A stretch of DNA of 64,000 nucleotides from Phormidesmis priestleyi Ana (GTDB taxonomy: Bacteria; Cyanobacteriota; Cyanobacteriia; Phormidesmidales; Phormidesmidaceae), in contig LJZR01000010.1 of NCBI GenBank assembly GCA_001314865.1, positions 62,001 to 126,000 on the forward strand. The letters are read 5' to 3'. A program made the position numbers and the translations under genes. Below are positions 36,281 through 44,782 of this stretch, in pieces. Within the stretch, counting starts at the first letter, position 1, and each line of letters starts with the position of its first letter. The notes beneath the pieces were generated by a model. That model saw nothing but the letters and a program-made list of their open reading frames with translations, ran no database searches and was not told the origin of the DNA.

Positions 36281-36883
36281 ATGTTTTCTCGTGATAGCCA
36301 GTTCTCCCGACATAACAAGGCCGTCCGCAACGCTGAGAGCGATCGCGACAATTCTTCTTCTCGTCATAACGGCCAGCTATCCCCAACCAAAGCAACTCAC
36401 CATAGCAGTCCTAAAGTAGCGCCCCTGCTGCCTTCTTCGCCCCCCGCCTCTGAGAGATTACCCATTGGCACAGAAGCCATTGAGCCAGCGGCTGAGCGAT
36501 CGCTCTCCTGGCAAGTTGCACCCAACCTTTTTATCAGCTTCAAATACGCTTGGGCTGGCATCTCATACGCCTTTACCACCCAGCGTAATTTTAGAATTCA
36601 CACCGGCATTGGCATCACTGCAATACTGCTCTGCTGGGCACTCAAGGTTAGCACCGTTGAAGTCGCCGTCATTTGCTTAACCATTGGCGCAGTACTGGTT
36701 ATGGAGATTCTCAATACAGCGCTAGAGTCCCTGGTAGATCTCACCGTGGGTCAGACCTATCACGATCTGGCCAAAATCGCCAAAGACTGTGCAGCCGGTG
36801 CGGTCTTGATGGCCGCAATCGTAGCGATGCTGATCGCCGCACTCATTTTTGTCCCGCCGCTTTGGGCACTTCTTCTGAGATAA
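36281..36883 (+). CDS. dgkA: diacylglycerol kinase-family membrane protein
   Basis: A 200-residue protein. Residues about 1-80 are a disordered, Ser/Pro-rich extension. The DgkA-like core follows, with four hydrophobic stretches: FKYAWAGISYAFTTQRNFRIHTGIG, LCWALKVSTVEVAVICL, MEILNTALESLVDL and AAGAVLMAAIVAML. The E-x-x-N-T-A-x-E box near the end of the second helix is catalytic in the family. In Gram-positives and cyanobacteria this may act on undecaprenol or diacylglycerol. The gene order is as in related genomes. Confidence 0.9.
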   Translation: MFSRDSQFSRHNKAVRNAESDRDNSSSRHNGQLSPTKATHHSSPKVAPLLPSSPPASERLPIGTEAIEPAAERSLSWQVAPNLFISFKYAWAGISYAFTTQRNFRIHTGIGITAILLCWALKVSTVEVAVICLTIGAVLVMEILNTALESLVDLTVGQTYHDLAKIAKDCAAGAVLMAAIVAMLIAALIFVPPLWALLLR

Positions 36884-36926
36884 TTTAGCCACCGCTTCTA
36901 CCTAGGCCGCCTTACCGTTTGCCATC

Positions 36927-37517
36927 ATGATTCTGGTCATTGATAACTACGACAGCTTTACCTACAACCTGGTGCAGTACTTGGGCGAGTTAGGGCAAAC
37001 CATATCCGTCGCCAAAGACATCCAAGTATTTCGTAACGATCAGATCACCCTGGCCGAAATTCAGGCCAAAAAACCCGACGGCATTGTCATTTCACCAGGC
37101 CCTGGCACCCCAGATGATGCAGGCATTTCATTGCAGGTCATTAAAGAACTAGGCCCTCAAACACCGATACTTGGCGTTTGCTTAGGCCACCAAAGCATTG
37201 GGCAAGTATACGGCGGCAAAGTCATCTGTGCAGCCGAACTGATGCATGGCAAAACATCACCCGTACGCCACAACAATACAGGGGTGTTTGCAGGGCTCGC
37301 CGACCCCCTCACCGCCACCCGCTACCATAGCCTGGTGATAGAAAAAGAAACCTGTCCGCCAGTTTTAGAAATTACCGCTTGGGTAGAGGACGGCACCATT
37401 ATGGGCGTTCGTCACCGCGACTATCCGCATATTCAGGGCGTGCAGTTTCATCCAGAGAGTGTCCTGACCCAGTCGGGCAAAGCACTCCTAAAGAATTTTT
37501 TGACGACCCTCGGCTAG
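36927..37517 (+). CDS. trpG: anthranilate/aminodeoxychorismate synthase glutaminase
   Basis: A 196-residue class I glutamine amidotransferase (TrpG/PabA). Catalytic Cys in [12 protein letters not shown] (about 80), His and Glu in [11 protein letters not shown] (about 170). N-terminal [22 protein letters not shown] is typical. It can serve either anthranilate or para-aminobenzoate synthase, as in other single-copy lineages; the TrpE/PabB-like partner at 8.3 kb is a candidate. It begins 43 bp after dgkA. Confidence 0.95.
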   Translation: MILVIDNYDSFTYNLVQYLGELGQTISVAKDIQVFRNDQITLAEIQAKKPDGIVISPGPGTPDDAGISLQVIKELGPQTPILGVCLGHQSIGQVYGGKVICAAELMHGKTSPVRHNNTGVFAGLADPLTATRYHSLVIEKETCPPVLEITAWVEDGTIMGVRHRDYPHIQGVQFHPESVLTQSGKALLKNFLTTLG

Positions 37518-37680
37518 CTGCCGTCTCTGTCCCCTATGTGGCCATCCACTATCTATCTAGCCATCACTATCTATCCATCACTATCTATTCATGGTGACAA
37601 ACTGTCCTACCTCAGCTGTGCTGAATGTCACACCATACGGCAGGATAGATAGCAATGTGGAAAAGTGACTTATAAACATC

Positions 37681-38448
37681 ATGAAACGGCGACAACTGCT
37701 GCAATATGCAAGTGCGAGCTTTATCGGAACCTTGGGACTCGGCTTAGTTTCTAGCTATCAAACCCTTCAGGCCCAGAGTGGATCTTTAACCATTACGTCG
37801 TTGGGTCATACCGCTTTTTTATTCACCGGGGGCGGACAGCGCATATTAGTCAATCCGTTTAAGGCAGCCGGTTGCACAGCGGGCTACGCAGAACCAACAG
37901 CCAGCGCCGACCTCATCCTGCTCAGCAGCCGCCTGTTTGACGAAGGCTTTTTAACCAATCAATACGCCAACACTCAGGTTCTTGAAAATCCAGGTGACTA
38001 TACAATCAATGGACTCACCGTCCGAGGGGTGAGCATGCCGCATGATCGGCTAGGCGGGCGTCGATTTGGCACTAACAATGCCTGGGTCTGGAGCCAAGCG
38101 GGCGTTAAGGTTGTCCACCTAGGCGGTGCAGCAGCCCCCCTTTCACTAGAGCACAAAATTCTATTGGGCCGCCCTGACATCTTACTGGTTCCAGTGGGTG
38201 GAGGCCCAAAAGCCTACACGCCCGAAGAAGCCGCTGAGGCCATCAGAGAGCTGACGCCCAAGGTGGTGATTCCAACGCATTACCGCACTGAAGCAGCAGA
38301 TGCTAACTGCGATTTAGTTGGGGTAGGCGATTTTATTTCCCTAATGTCGGGAACACCAGTCACTCAGGGGGATAACACACTCAGCATCAGCGCAGATAGT
38401 CTCCCAAGTAGCGGGATGCGGATTGAAGTTTTAGGCTATGCTTTCTAA
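37681..38448 (+). CDS. exported MBL-fold protein with a degenerate zinc site
   Basis: A 255-residue MBL-superfamily protein of the UlaG-like group. It starts MKRRQLLQYASASFIGTLGL, a twin-arginine-like signal peptide ending near SYQTLQA. Where active members have HxHxDH, this protein has SRLFDE (in LILLSSRLFDEGFL, about residue 80); only the Asp is kept. Downstream MPHDRLGGRRFGTNNAWVW and PTHYRTEAAD show the fold is otherwise intact. It may bind rather than hydrolyse, or use another metal set (inference). Similar cyanobacterial proteins share this altered motif from memory. Confidence 0.82.
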   Translation: MKRRQLLQYASASFIGTLGLGLVSSYQTLQAQSGSLTITSLGHTAFLFTGGGQRILVNPFKAAGCTAGYAEPTASADLILLSSRLFDEGFLTNQYANTQVLENPGDYTINGLTVRGVSMPHDRLGGRRFGTNNAWVWSQAGVKVVHLGGAAAPLSLEHKILLGRPDILLVPVGGGPKAYTPEEAAEAIRELTPKVVIPTHYRTEAADANCDLVGVGDFISLMSGTPVTQGDNTLSISADSLPSSGMRIEVLGYAF

Positions 38449-38484
38449 AGTTCAGGCCCATTCACACAGCTGTTAGCAACACAT

Positions 38485-39801
38485 ATGCAGAGCGAGTATC
38501 GTCAACGTCGGCAAGCTGTGCTAGAGGCTATTGGAGGAGGCACGGCGATTTTTTGCAGTGCGCCAACAGCTGTCATGCACAACGATGTGGATCATTTATT
38601 TCGGCAAGATAGCGACTTTTTCTACCTAACGGGATTTAATGAACCCAATGCGGTAGCCGTGCTCTCGCCCTGGCATGACGAGCATCAGTTTGTGCTGTTT
38701 GTGCGGCCTAAGGACTTTGATAAGGAAACCTGGAGCGGTACTCGAACAGGTATTGAGGCTGCCAAAGAACGCTATGGAGCGGATGAAGCTTACTCGATTA
38801 ATGATCTGGGCAAAAAGCTAACCCAGTATGTTGAAAAGGCGGATCGACTGTATTATCACTTTGGCCACAACAGTGAGTTTAATGGGCGAATCATTCGGCT
38901 GTGGCAGCAACTGCTAGCCAAAATGACGAAACAAGGAACAGGCCCAGTCGCGATTGAAGATTCTAAGCTGCTGATGCAGCAGTTTCGGCGGGTGAAGAGT
39001 CCTTTCGAGCTAGAGAAGATTAGACGGGCGATCGCCATCAGTGTAGAAGCTCATAACGTCGCTCGCGAAATGGCGCAGCCTGGCGTTTACGAATACGAAA
39101 TTCAGGCGGCGATAGAAAATGTGTTTCGCCGATCAGGGGCAATGGGACCAGCCTATCCTTCGATTGTGGCCACTGGAGAAAACGCCTGCATTTTGCATTA
39201 CGTAGAAAATAACCAGCAACTGGCAGAAGGCGATTTGCTGTTGATTGATGCGGGCTGTGCTTACGACTACTACAACGCAGATATCACCCGGACATTACCA
39301 GTTGGCAACCGCTTGTCCGAAGAGCAGAAAATTTTGTACGACTTGGTACTGCAAGCTCAGCTAGCGGCCATTGAGCAAGTGCAACCAGGCAAGCCATTCA
39401 ACGCCTTTCACGATGCGGCCACACGCACTATCACCGCAGGATTAGTTGAGCTAGGGCTGTTAGTGGGCGAAGTAGATCAATTGATTGAAGAAAAGAAGCA
39501 CAAAGCCTTTTTCATGCACGGCACAGGGCATTTTCTAGGGTTAGACGTGCATGACACAGGCATTTTGCGAAACATGGACAAAAGTTGGAAGCCTTTTGCG
39601 CCCAATAACATTGTCACAGTCGAGCCTGGAATTTATATTTCGCCACGCTATAAGCCAGCAGAAGGGCAACCAGCAGTTGAAGACCGCTGGAAAGGTATTG
39701 GTATTCGAATAGAAGACGACGTGCTGGTAACCGAGACCAGCAACGAAGTATTAACCTCAGCAGTCCCTAAAACGTTGAATTTACCTGTATTAGTGCATTA
39801 G
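38485..39801 (+). CDS. pepP: Xaa-Pro aminopeptidase (aminopeptidase P)
   Basis: A 438-residue aminopeptidase P that removes residues before proline. The N-terminal domain (about 1-170) is AMP_N type with DSDFFYLTGFNEPNAV. The C-terminal pita-bread domain carries the metal ligands: LLIDAGCAYDYYNADITRTLP (two Asp), HGTGHFLGLDVHD (His), VTVEPGIYIS (Glu) and RIEDDVLVT (Glu). Length is normal. It is 37 bp after the MBL protein, on the same strand. Confidence 0.96.
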   Translation: MQSEYRQRRQAVLEAIGGGTAIFCSAPTAVMHNDVDHLFRQDSDFFYLTGFNEPNAVAVLSPWHDEHQFVLFVRPKDFDKETWSGTRTGIEAAKERYGADEAYSINDLGKKLTQYVEKADRLYYHFGHNSEFNGRIIRLWQQLLAKMTKQGTGPVAIEDSKLLMQQFRRVKSPFELEKIRRAIAISVEAHNVAREMAQPGVYEYEIQAAIENVFRRSGAMGPAYPSIVATGENACILHYVENNQQLAEGDLLLIDAGCAYDYYNADITRTLPVGNRLSEEQKILYDLVLQAQLAAIEQVQPGKPFNAFHDAATRTITAGLVELGLLVGEVDQLIEEKKHKAFFMHGTGHFLGLDVHDTGILRNMDKSWKPFAPNNIVTVEPGIYISPRYKPAEGQPAVEDRWKGIGIRIEDDVLVTETSNEVLTSAVPKTLNLPVLVH

Positions 39802-40288
39802 TCAATGTGTCCTGACATACGGGACAGATTGAGGCTATACACATCACGCCCATACAGACAACGACTATTAGAAACTCAGTCATGCTACGGGAATGAAGTT
39901 TGAAGATCGCAACAACTTTGCGAATAGTTGTTTGCGGCTTTTGAACAAAACAGTAGGATGCACCAGAGACTATATATAAGCTGAAATTGTTATGTAATTC
40001 CAGTTAGCGGGCAGCCTAATAGCCGAACAATAAAAAGGTGTATCAAAAGCTCGCTTGTTTATAGCGTCTTATACCCAATGAGTCAGTTTTTGAAGAATTC
40101 AGTCAAAATGTTGCGAGCAGCCTCGGACAAACGATTCGTTCATTCAATTAACTCTAACTAACTCCATTTGTGGGACACACTTCTATATTTACAAAGTGCT
40201 GATAAACCCTCACAGTGTTTAAGTATTTAACGGCGTGAAAGAGAATGAACATATCCAGCTCGTGCATTCGGTATTGAGGAAACCCATT
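39802..40288. other. pepP-amidase spacer
   Basis: About 490 bp without a gene. A short stem (TGTCC / GGACA, near 39808-39826) just after pepP may help termination. The rest should hold the promoter of the amidase gene; a Shine-Dalgarno-like GAGGAA is 8 nt before its chosen GTG. Confidence 0.4.
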
Positions 40289-41824
40289 GTGAGATTGAAT
40301 CGTCTACTGCCCGGTCTGGCTTTATCAGGAGCGCTATTGATGGCGCTCCCTGTGGAAGCAGCTAGGCTAGAGTTCTGGCGGTTTGATACCGAAAAGAACC
40401 AGCTGATTTTTACCACAGACGATAATATTCAGCCGACTGCGCAACTGCTCTCAAACCCAACGCGGCTGGTGATTGATATGCCAGGGACAACCCTGTCTAG
40501 CCCTGAGTCGCTTTCATACGATGGCGCTATCAAAGCAGTGCGTCTAGGTGCGTTAGATGCTGAAACCACTCGTCTTGTGGTGGAATACCATGCTGGTTAT
40601 ACCATTGACCCTAATCAGGTACAGGTTAGGGGGGAAAGTTCTAGGCAATGGACAGTGCAGCTGCCTGAAGCGACAGAGATAGTGGCCTCAAGAGTGGCTC
40701 AATTACAAAATAGTAGACTGGGGACTAGCGAGCCAGAAAATTCGGGCGTCGGCGAGAATGAACAGGCAAACGCCCCAGCTAACGCGCAGGATAGAAATCG
40801 AGTGAGCAATCGTCCTGTACAAGGTGCGCGTACTCGTATCCAGGGCGTCACGGCTACCGCTGATGGATTCTTTATTCGGACGTTGGGAGATCAGGCCAAT
40901 ATAGAGGTCTTACGCGAAGAAAAGAATGGTCAACGCACTATTACCCTGGCAATTGACCAAGCGGCAGTAGCACTAGGCGTAACTAGCGCTAGGCTACCGC
41001 TCAATCGCTACAGTATTGAAGGCTGGCAAGTAGATCAGGTCTCGGCGAATCCGGCTAGAGCCGAGATTACGTTGGTATTAGGAGAAGAGAGTCCTGATTG
41101 GGATATTGCGGTCAATGATGGCGGTATTGTGGTGTTGCCTAAGGATGTTTCTATTAGCAGCATTCCGGATGTAGGTGGCAACGCCGCTAGAGAGGCTTCG
41201 GCCAGGGTTGTTAGCGAGGCTCGTCAGCCAGCGGCAAACCGTCAGGAGACTGCGGGTGAGCTACCCAGGTTACCCAACGGGCGCTTTACGGTAGTCATCG
41301 ATCCTGGTCATGGTGGGCGTGATCCGGGCGCCGTTGGCATCAACGGGCTTCAGGAAAAGCAGGTGGTCAATGATATTGCACCTCGGGTGGCCGCTATTTT
41401 GCGCCAGCAGGGCGCCAATGTGGTGATGACGCGCGATAGCGATATTGAAGTTGATCTACAGCCTCGCGTCCAAACTGCTGAAAGAGTGAATGCTTCAATC
41501 TTTGTGAGCATTCATGCCAACGCGATTAGCATGAGCCGCCCGGATGTCAACGGGTTAGAAACCTTTTACGCCTCAGATGCTGGACGACGGCTAGCGGATA
41601 CGGTACATGCCACGGTGCTCAGAGCGATGAGAATGCGCGATCGCCGTGTGCGAGCCGCGAGGTTCTACGTTATTCGCCAAACCTCAATGCCTGCTATTTT
41701 GATCGAGACAGGCTTTGTTACGGGTGCAGAAGATGCCCCCAACCTCGCAAATCCTGATTGGAGAGAGCAGATGGCCGAGGCGATCGCCGAAGGAATTTTG
41801 TTGCATTTGCAGCGAGGTTTGTAA
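40289..41824 (+). CDS. amiC: N-acetylmuramoyl-L-alanine amidase with AMIN domain
   Basis: A 511-residue cell-wall amidase. Start is GTG 40289, with GAGGAA 8 nt upstream; this gives a clean signal peptide (MRLNRLLPGLALSGALLMALPVEA). An AMIN domain follows (about 25-120, RLEFWRFDTEKNQLIFTTDDN..PTRLVIDMPGT), which localises to septa, then a second AMIN-like segment (about 190-300) and the catalytic Amidase_3 domain (about 330-508). The zinc ligands are H and E in VIDPGHGGRDPGAVG..QEKQV, H in SIHANA and E in IETGFV. In cyanobacteria such amidases drill septal pores. Confidence 0.93.
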   Translation: MRLNRLLPGLALSGALLMALPVEAARLEFWRFDTEKNQLIFTTDDNIQPTAQLLSNPTRLVIDMPGTTLSSPESLSYDGAIKAVRLGALDAETTRLVVEYHAGYTIDPNQVQVRGESSRQWTVQLPEATEIVASRVAQLQNSRLGTSEPENSGVGENEQANAPANAQDRNRVSNRPVQGARTRIQGVTATADGFFIRTLGDQANIEVLREEKNGQRTITLAIDQAAVALGVTSARLPLNRYSIEGWQVDQVSANPARAEITLVLGEESPDWDIAVNDGGIVVLPKDVSISSIPDVGGNAAREASARVVSEARQPAANRQETAGELPRLPNGRFTVVIDPGHGGRDPGAVGINGLQEKQVVNDIAPRVAAILRQQGANVVMTRDSDIEVDLQPRVQTAERVNASIFVSIHANAISMSRPDVNGLETFYASDAGRRLADTVHATVLRAMRMRDRRVRAARFYVIRQTSMPAILIETGFVTGAEDAPNLANPDWREQMAEAIAEGILLHLQRGL

Positions 41825-41893
41825 TCTAATTCGTTTAGCCCTCGCCCTACTTCTCGCAGGCGACTACTTTCTCGCAGGCAACCACTTTACAGA

Positions 41894-42997
41894 CTATTTT
41901 TTCTCAGGATGCTGAACAGCTTCACAAGAAACACCTAGCTTGCCGAGATAGCGGATCATTTGATTGAGTCGGCCTGCATCTCTTTGGTTGAAATGAAGGG
42001 CAATTCGGGGCAACCGCTCAGATTCATCGCCAAGCTCAACCTCAAACGCGGACACTTCTCGAATGGTGCCTTCACTCAAAAGGTCGGAAAACTCGGCGTT
42101 GAGACGATCAATCCCGCCCGCACACAGCGGTGCTTTTAAGCGAATAACCAGCTGCCCTCGCACATAGCGGCTAGAATGGTACATCCGATAAAAGTTGGCA
42201 ATATATTCCAACGCATCGTCGAGGCTGTCGGTAAGGTGATAAAGGCTCGTATCGTCAGGACTAATTAAACCTTGGTCTAATATGCGGTTACGCACATAGT
42301 AGTCCCAGCTCTTCCAATAGTTGCCACCGGGTCTATCAATCAGAACTAGGGGCAGCGGATCTGCTTTGCCGGTTTGAATCAACGTGAGTGCTTCAAAGGC
42401 TTCGTCTTGGGTGCCAAACCCACCGGGGAATAGCGCGATCGCATCGCTTTCCTTCAGGAAAAACAGCTTTCGCGTAAAAAAGTACTTAAAATCCAGCAGC
42501 TTGGGATCGCCCGTAATGGTGGCATTCGCGCCCTGCTCAAACGGCAGCTGAATATTGAGACCAAAGGAATTGTCGCGACCTGCGCCTTCGTTTCCGGCCT
42601 GCATGATGCCGCCGCCTGCACCGGTCATCACCATGAAGCCCTGTTTGACCACCCGACGAGCAAACTCGGCAGCCATCTGATACTCCGGGCGATCGCTGGG
42701 CGTACGAGCCGAGCCAAAAATCGTAATCTTACGAGTATGACGGTAGGGATAAAAAGACTTAAAGCCTTCCTCCATATCCAATAGCGAGTGGCTCAAAATT
42801 TTCCAATCTAGGCGTTTGGCTTCCTGCCCTGACATCCTTACAAATGTCTCCAAAATTTGTGCCATAAGCTCTCCATGCTCCATGCTCGGCAGCTGATGTA
42901 AAAGCTGCATCAGGCGCTCACGTAGCTGCGCATCTAGCGGCGAACCCGAAACCTGGCTTGAGCTTTGACGGGAACCGTCAAAAGGAGAAGCATTCAT
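41894..42997 (-). CDS. LOG-family protein (cytokinin-activating type)
   Basis: A 367-residue protein of the LOG/TIGR00730 family, formerly called lysine decarboxylase. The motif GGGIMQAGNEGA (PGGxGTxxE group begins here) and LFPGGFGTQDEAFE carry the catalytic Arg/Glu and ribose-binding loop; nucleoside 5'-monophosphate phosphoribohydrolase activity is likely. N- and C-terminal extensions (about 100 residues each) are typical of the longer cyanobacterial form. Start ATG 42997. Its stop faces the amidase gene stop about 70 bp away (convergent). Confidence 0.88.
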   Translation of the reverse strand: MNASPFDGSRQSSSQVSGSPLDAQLRERLMQLLHQLPSMEHGELMAQILETFVRMSGQEAKRLDWKILSHSLLDMEEGFKSFYPYRHTRKITIFGSARTPSDRPEYQMAAEFARRVVKQGFMVMTGAGGGIMQAGNEGAGRDNSFGLNIQLPFEQGANATITGDPKLLDFKYFFTRKLFFLKESDAIALFPGGFGTQDEAFEALTLIQTGKADPLPLVLIDRPGGNYWKSWDYYVRNRILDQGLISPDDTSLYHLTDSLDDALEYIANFYRMYHSSRYVRGQLVIRLKAPLCAGGIDRLNAEFSDLLSEGTIREVSAFEVELGDESERLPRIALHFNQRDAGRLNQMIRYLGKLGVSCEAVQHPEKK

Positions 42998-43464
42998 AAC
43001 CTGCACAAATAAAAGGAATCAAACTTTACTAACGGGCATATTTTAATCTGGCGGTGCCCCACTCCACATCTTTCCTGCAAATCTTGGCCGCATCAGCACA
43101 TTGAAGGCGCATTATATCGGCACTACATGTTGTTCACTTGTTTACAAAACTATAAATGTGATCTAAAAGCGCAATCGAAAAACGCAACCCAATCTAGCGC
43201 AGGTCGCCAAGATGAGCCGACTGAAAAAGGCTCTCGCAAGTGATGCCAGAGCCTTTTTCGAAATATGTCTCAGTATGTTTTAGTTAGTATGTCTTGCTTA
43301 GTATGCCTTGAGGATATATCAACCATGTCCTAAGACATGAAGCATCAGCGTTTTAAGACCTTAACGCTGTGTTCCAGTTTCTAGATGCAAGCGTCGTACA
43401 AAAGTCACGTAAACATACGATACATTAACGATTTGCATAAAATGAACGCTTTGCAGATAAACCT
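42998..43464. other. LOG-trxA spacer with terminator
   Basis: About 470 bp. It contains one strong bidirectional hairpin (43224-43258), and no convincing ORF or RNA. The Yfr1 sRNA, often near trxA in cyanobacteria, was searched for by its conserved motif and not found. Confidence 0.5.
43224..43258 (-). terminator. 11-bp hairpin flanked by A/T runs
   Basis: AAAAAGGCTCT and AGAGCCTTTTT pair perfectly around a 13-nt loop. It can work on both strands; on the minus strand it is the likely terminator of trxA. Confidence 0.8.
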
Positions 43465-43785
43465 TTACAGGTACTTCTCTAGGGTGTTGGCTAGCGTTGT
43501 TTTAGGAACCGCGCCGACCACCATGTCCACTCGCTGACCACCCTTGAAAATCATTAGGGTAGGAATGCTGCGAATGCCGTATTGACTCGCAACACTAGGG
43601 TTTTCATCAGTATTGACCTTAACGACTTTAACCTGGCCATCGTACTGTTCAGAAATTTCGTCTACAACGGGGGCAACCATTCGGCATGGGCCACACCAAG
43701 GGGCCCAAAAATCTACCAATACTGGCATTTCGTTGTCCAAAACTTCTTGCTTAAATGTCGAATCGGTAACCTGTGCGGCTGACAT
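43465..43785 (-). CDS. trxA: thioredoxin
   Basis: A 106-residue m-type thioredoxin. [10 protein letters not shown] has the active Cys pair at residues 31 and 34; the cis-Pro loop is [11 protein letters not shown]. It reduces disulfides in light-regulated enzymes. It is divergent from the carbonic anhydrase gene, 158 bp apart. Confidence 0.98.
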   Translation of the reverse strand: MSAAQVTDSTFKQEVLDNEMPVLVDFWAPWCGPCRMVAPVVDEISEQYDGQVKVVKVNTDENPSVASQYGIRSIPTLMIFKGGQRVDMVVGAVPKTTLANTLEKYL

Positions 43786-43943
43786 CCTTTAAAACCCTTG
43801 TCACTCATGTGTATCGATCTTACCATAGTCAATCGCTGCACCCAATCACGAGCATCTACAGATTTTTTACTGACTGTGACATTCTCCGCGCTCATGACTG
43901 CCGAACATGAGAGGATAAAACTAAGCAATATTCGGTCAAGACC

Positions 43944-44696
43944 ATGAAAGAGTTGATTCAGGGGCTCCGCGAGTTTCAGAGCAACTATGTGCCTCAAAAT
44001 AAGAAACTGCTCCAGGAGCTTGCGCGAGGACAACACCCTCGCGTCCTTTTTATTACCTGCTCCGACTCCCGAGTGCAGCCTGAGCTGATCACGCAGTCAG
44101 ACCTAGGCGATCTGTTTGTGATTCGCAATGCGGGCAACATTATTCCGCCCTATGGCGCAACGAATGGTGGCGAAGGGGCCACGATTGAATACGCCATCAA
44201 GTCTTTAGATATTCAGCACATTATTATTTGCGGCCATACGACCTGCGGTGCCATGAAGGGACTGCTACAGGTAGGCGAGCTAGAACAAAAGATGCCGCTG
44301 GTGTACAACTGGCTCAAACATACCGAAGCTACGCGTGAGCTTGTTGAAGAAAACTACAGTCATTTGGGCAAAGAGGAAAAACTCTCTACGCTAGTGGCCG
44401 AAAATGTCCTCACACAAATTGAGAACCTAAGAACCTATCCTTCGGTGCGATCGCACCTACATAAGGGCGAAATCGTCATCCACGGCTGGATCTACAACAT
44501 TGAAGACGGTTCTGTACTCACCTACGACCGCGCCAACCATGCTTTTGTCTTGCCTTTTGGCGGCCCAGAAAATTCAGTCGCCGTCAGCCCAAAACCTGAC
44601 AATCAATTTAATGGCAGCCGTCAGGGTTCTTCTAGGATTTCTCCGGCACAGCGCGATCGCATCTACCAAGGCTCTCCCGCTTTCTACAACCGCTAG
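43944..44696 (+). CDS. beta-class carbonic anhydrase
   Basis: A 250-residue beta-carbonic anhydrase. Zinc ligands and active-site pair: Cys39, Asp41 and Arg43 in ITCSDSR, His98 and Cys101 in ICGHTTCGAM. It is similar to the carboxysomal CcaA/IcfA type, but the C-terminal extension that targets CcaA to carboxysomes is shorter and Ser/Arg-rich here, so location (carboxysome or cytosol) is unclear. It converts HCO3- to CO2 for RuBisCO in the carbon-concentrating mechanism. Confidence 0.93.
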   Translation: MKELIQGLREFQSNYVPQNKKLLQELARGQHPRVLFITCSDSRVQPELITQSDLGDLFVIRNAGNIIPPYGATNGGEGATIEYAIKSLDIQHIIICGHTTCGAMKGLLQVGELEQKMPLVYNWLKHTEATRELVEENYSHLGKEEKLSTLVAENVLTQIENLRTYPSVRSHLHKGEIVIHGWIYNIEDGSVLTYDRANHAFVLPFGGPENSVAVSPKPDNQFNGSRQGSSRISPAQRDRIYQGSPAFYNR

Positions 44697-44782
44697 AAAA
44701 GTGCCCCGTCTGTAGGCGTCCTTCTAGCCAGGTAATCGCTAGAAGGAACGTCTGAACGGCTAGACTAAATCAGATAACCGCA

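Noticed and set aside
37681-38448. Pseudogene reading of the degenerate MBL protein
   Set aside because: The frame is intact with a proper signal peptide, so loss of the zinc motif alone does not show decay.
39802-40288. Search for tRNA or other structured RNA in long gaps
   Set aside because: No TPsiC-like GTTCGANTC with a matching acceptor stem was found here or in the other long gaps; no tRNA, tmRNA or rnpB is supported.
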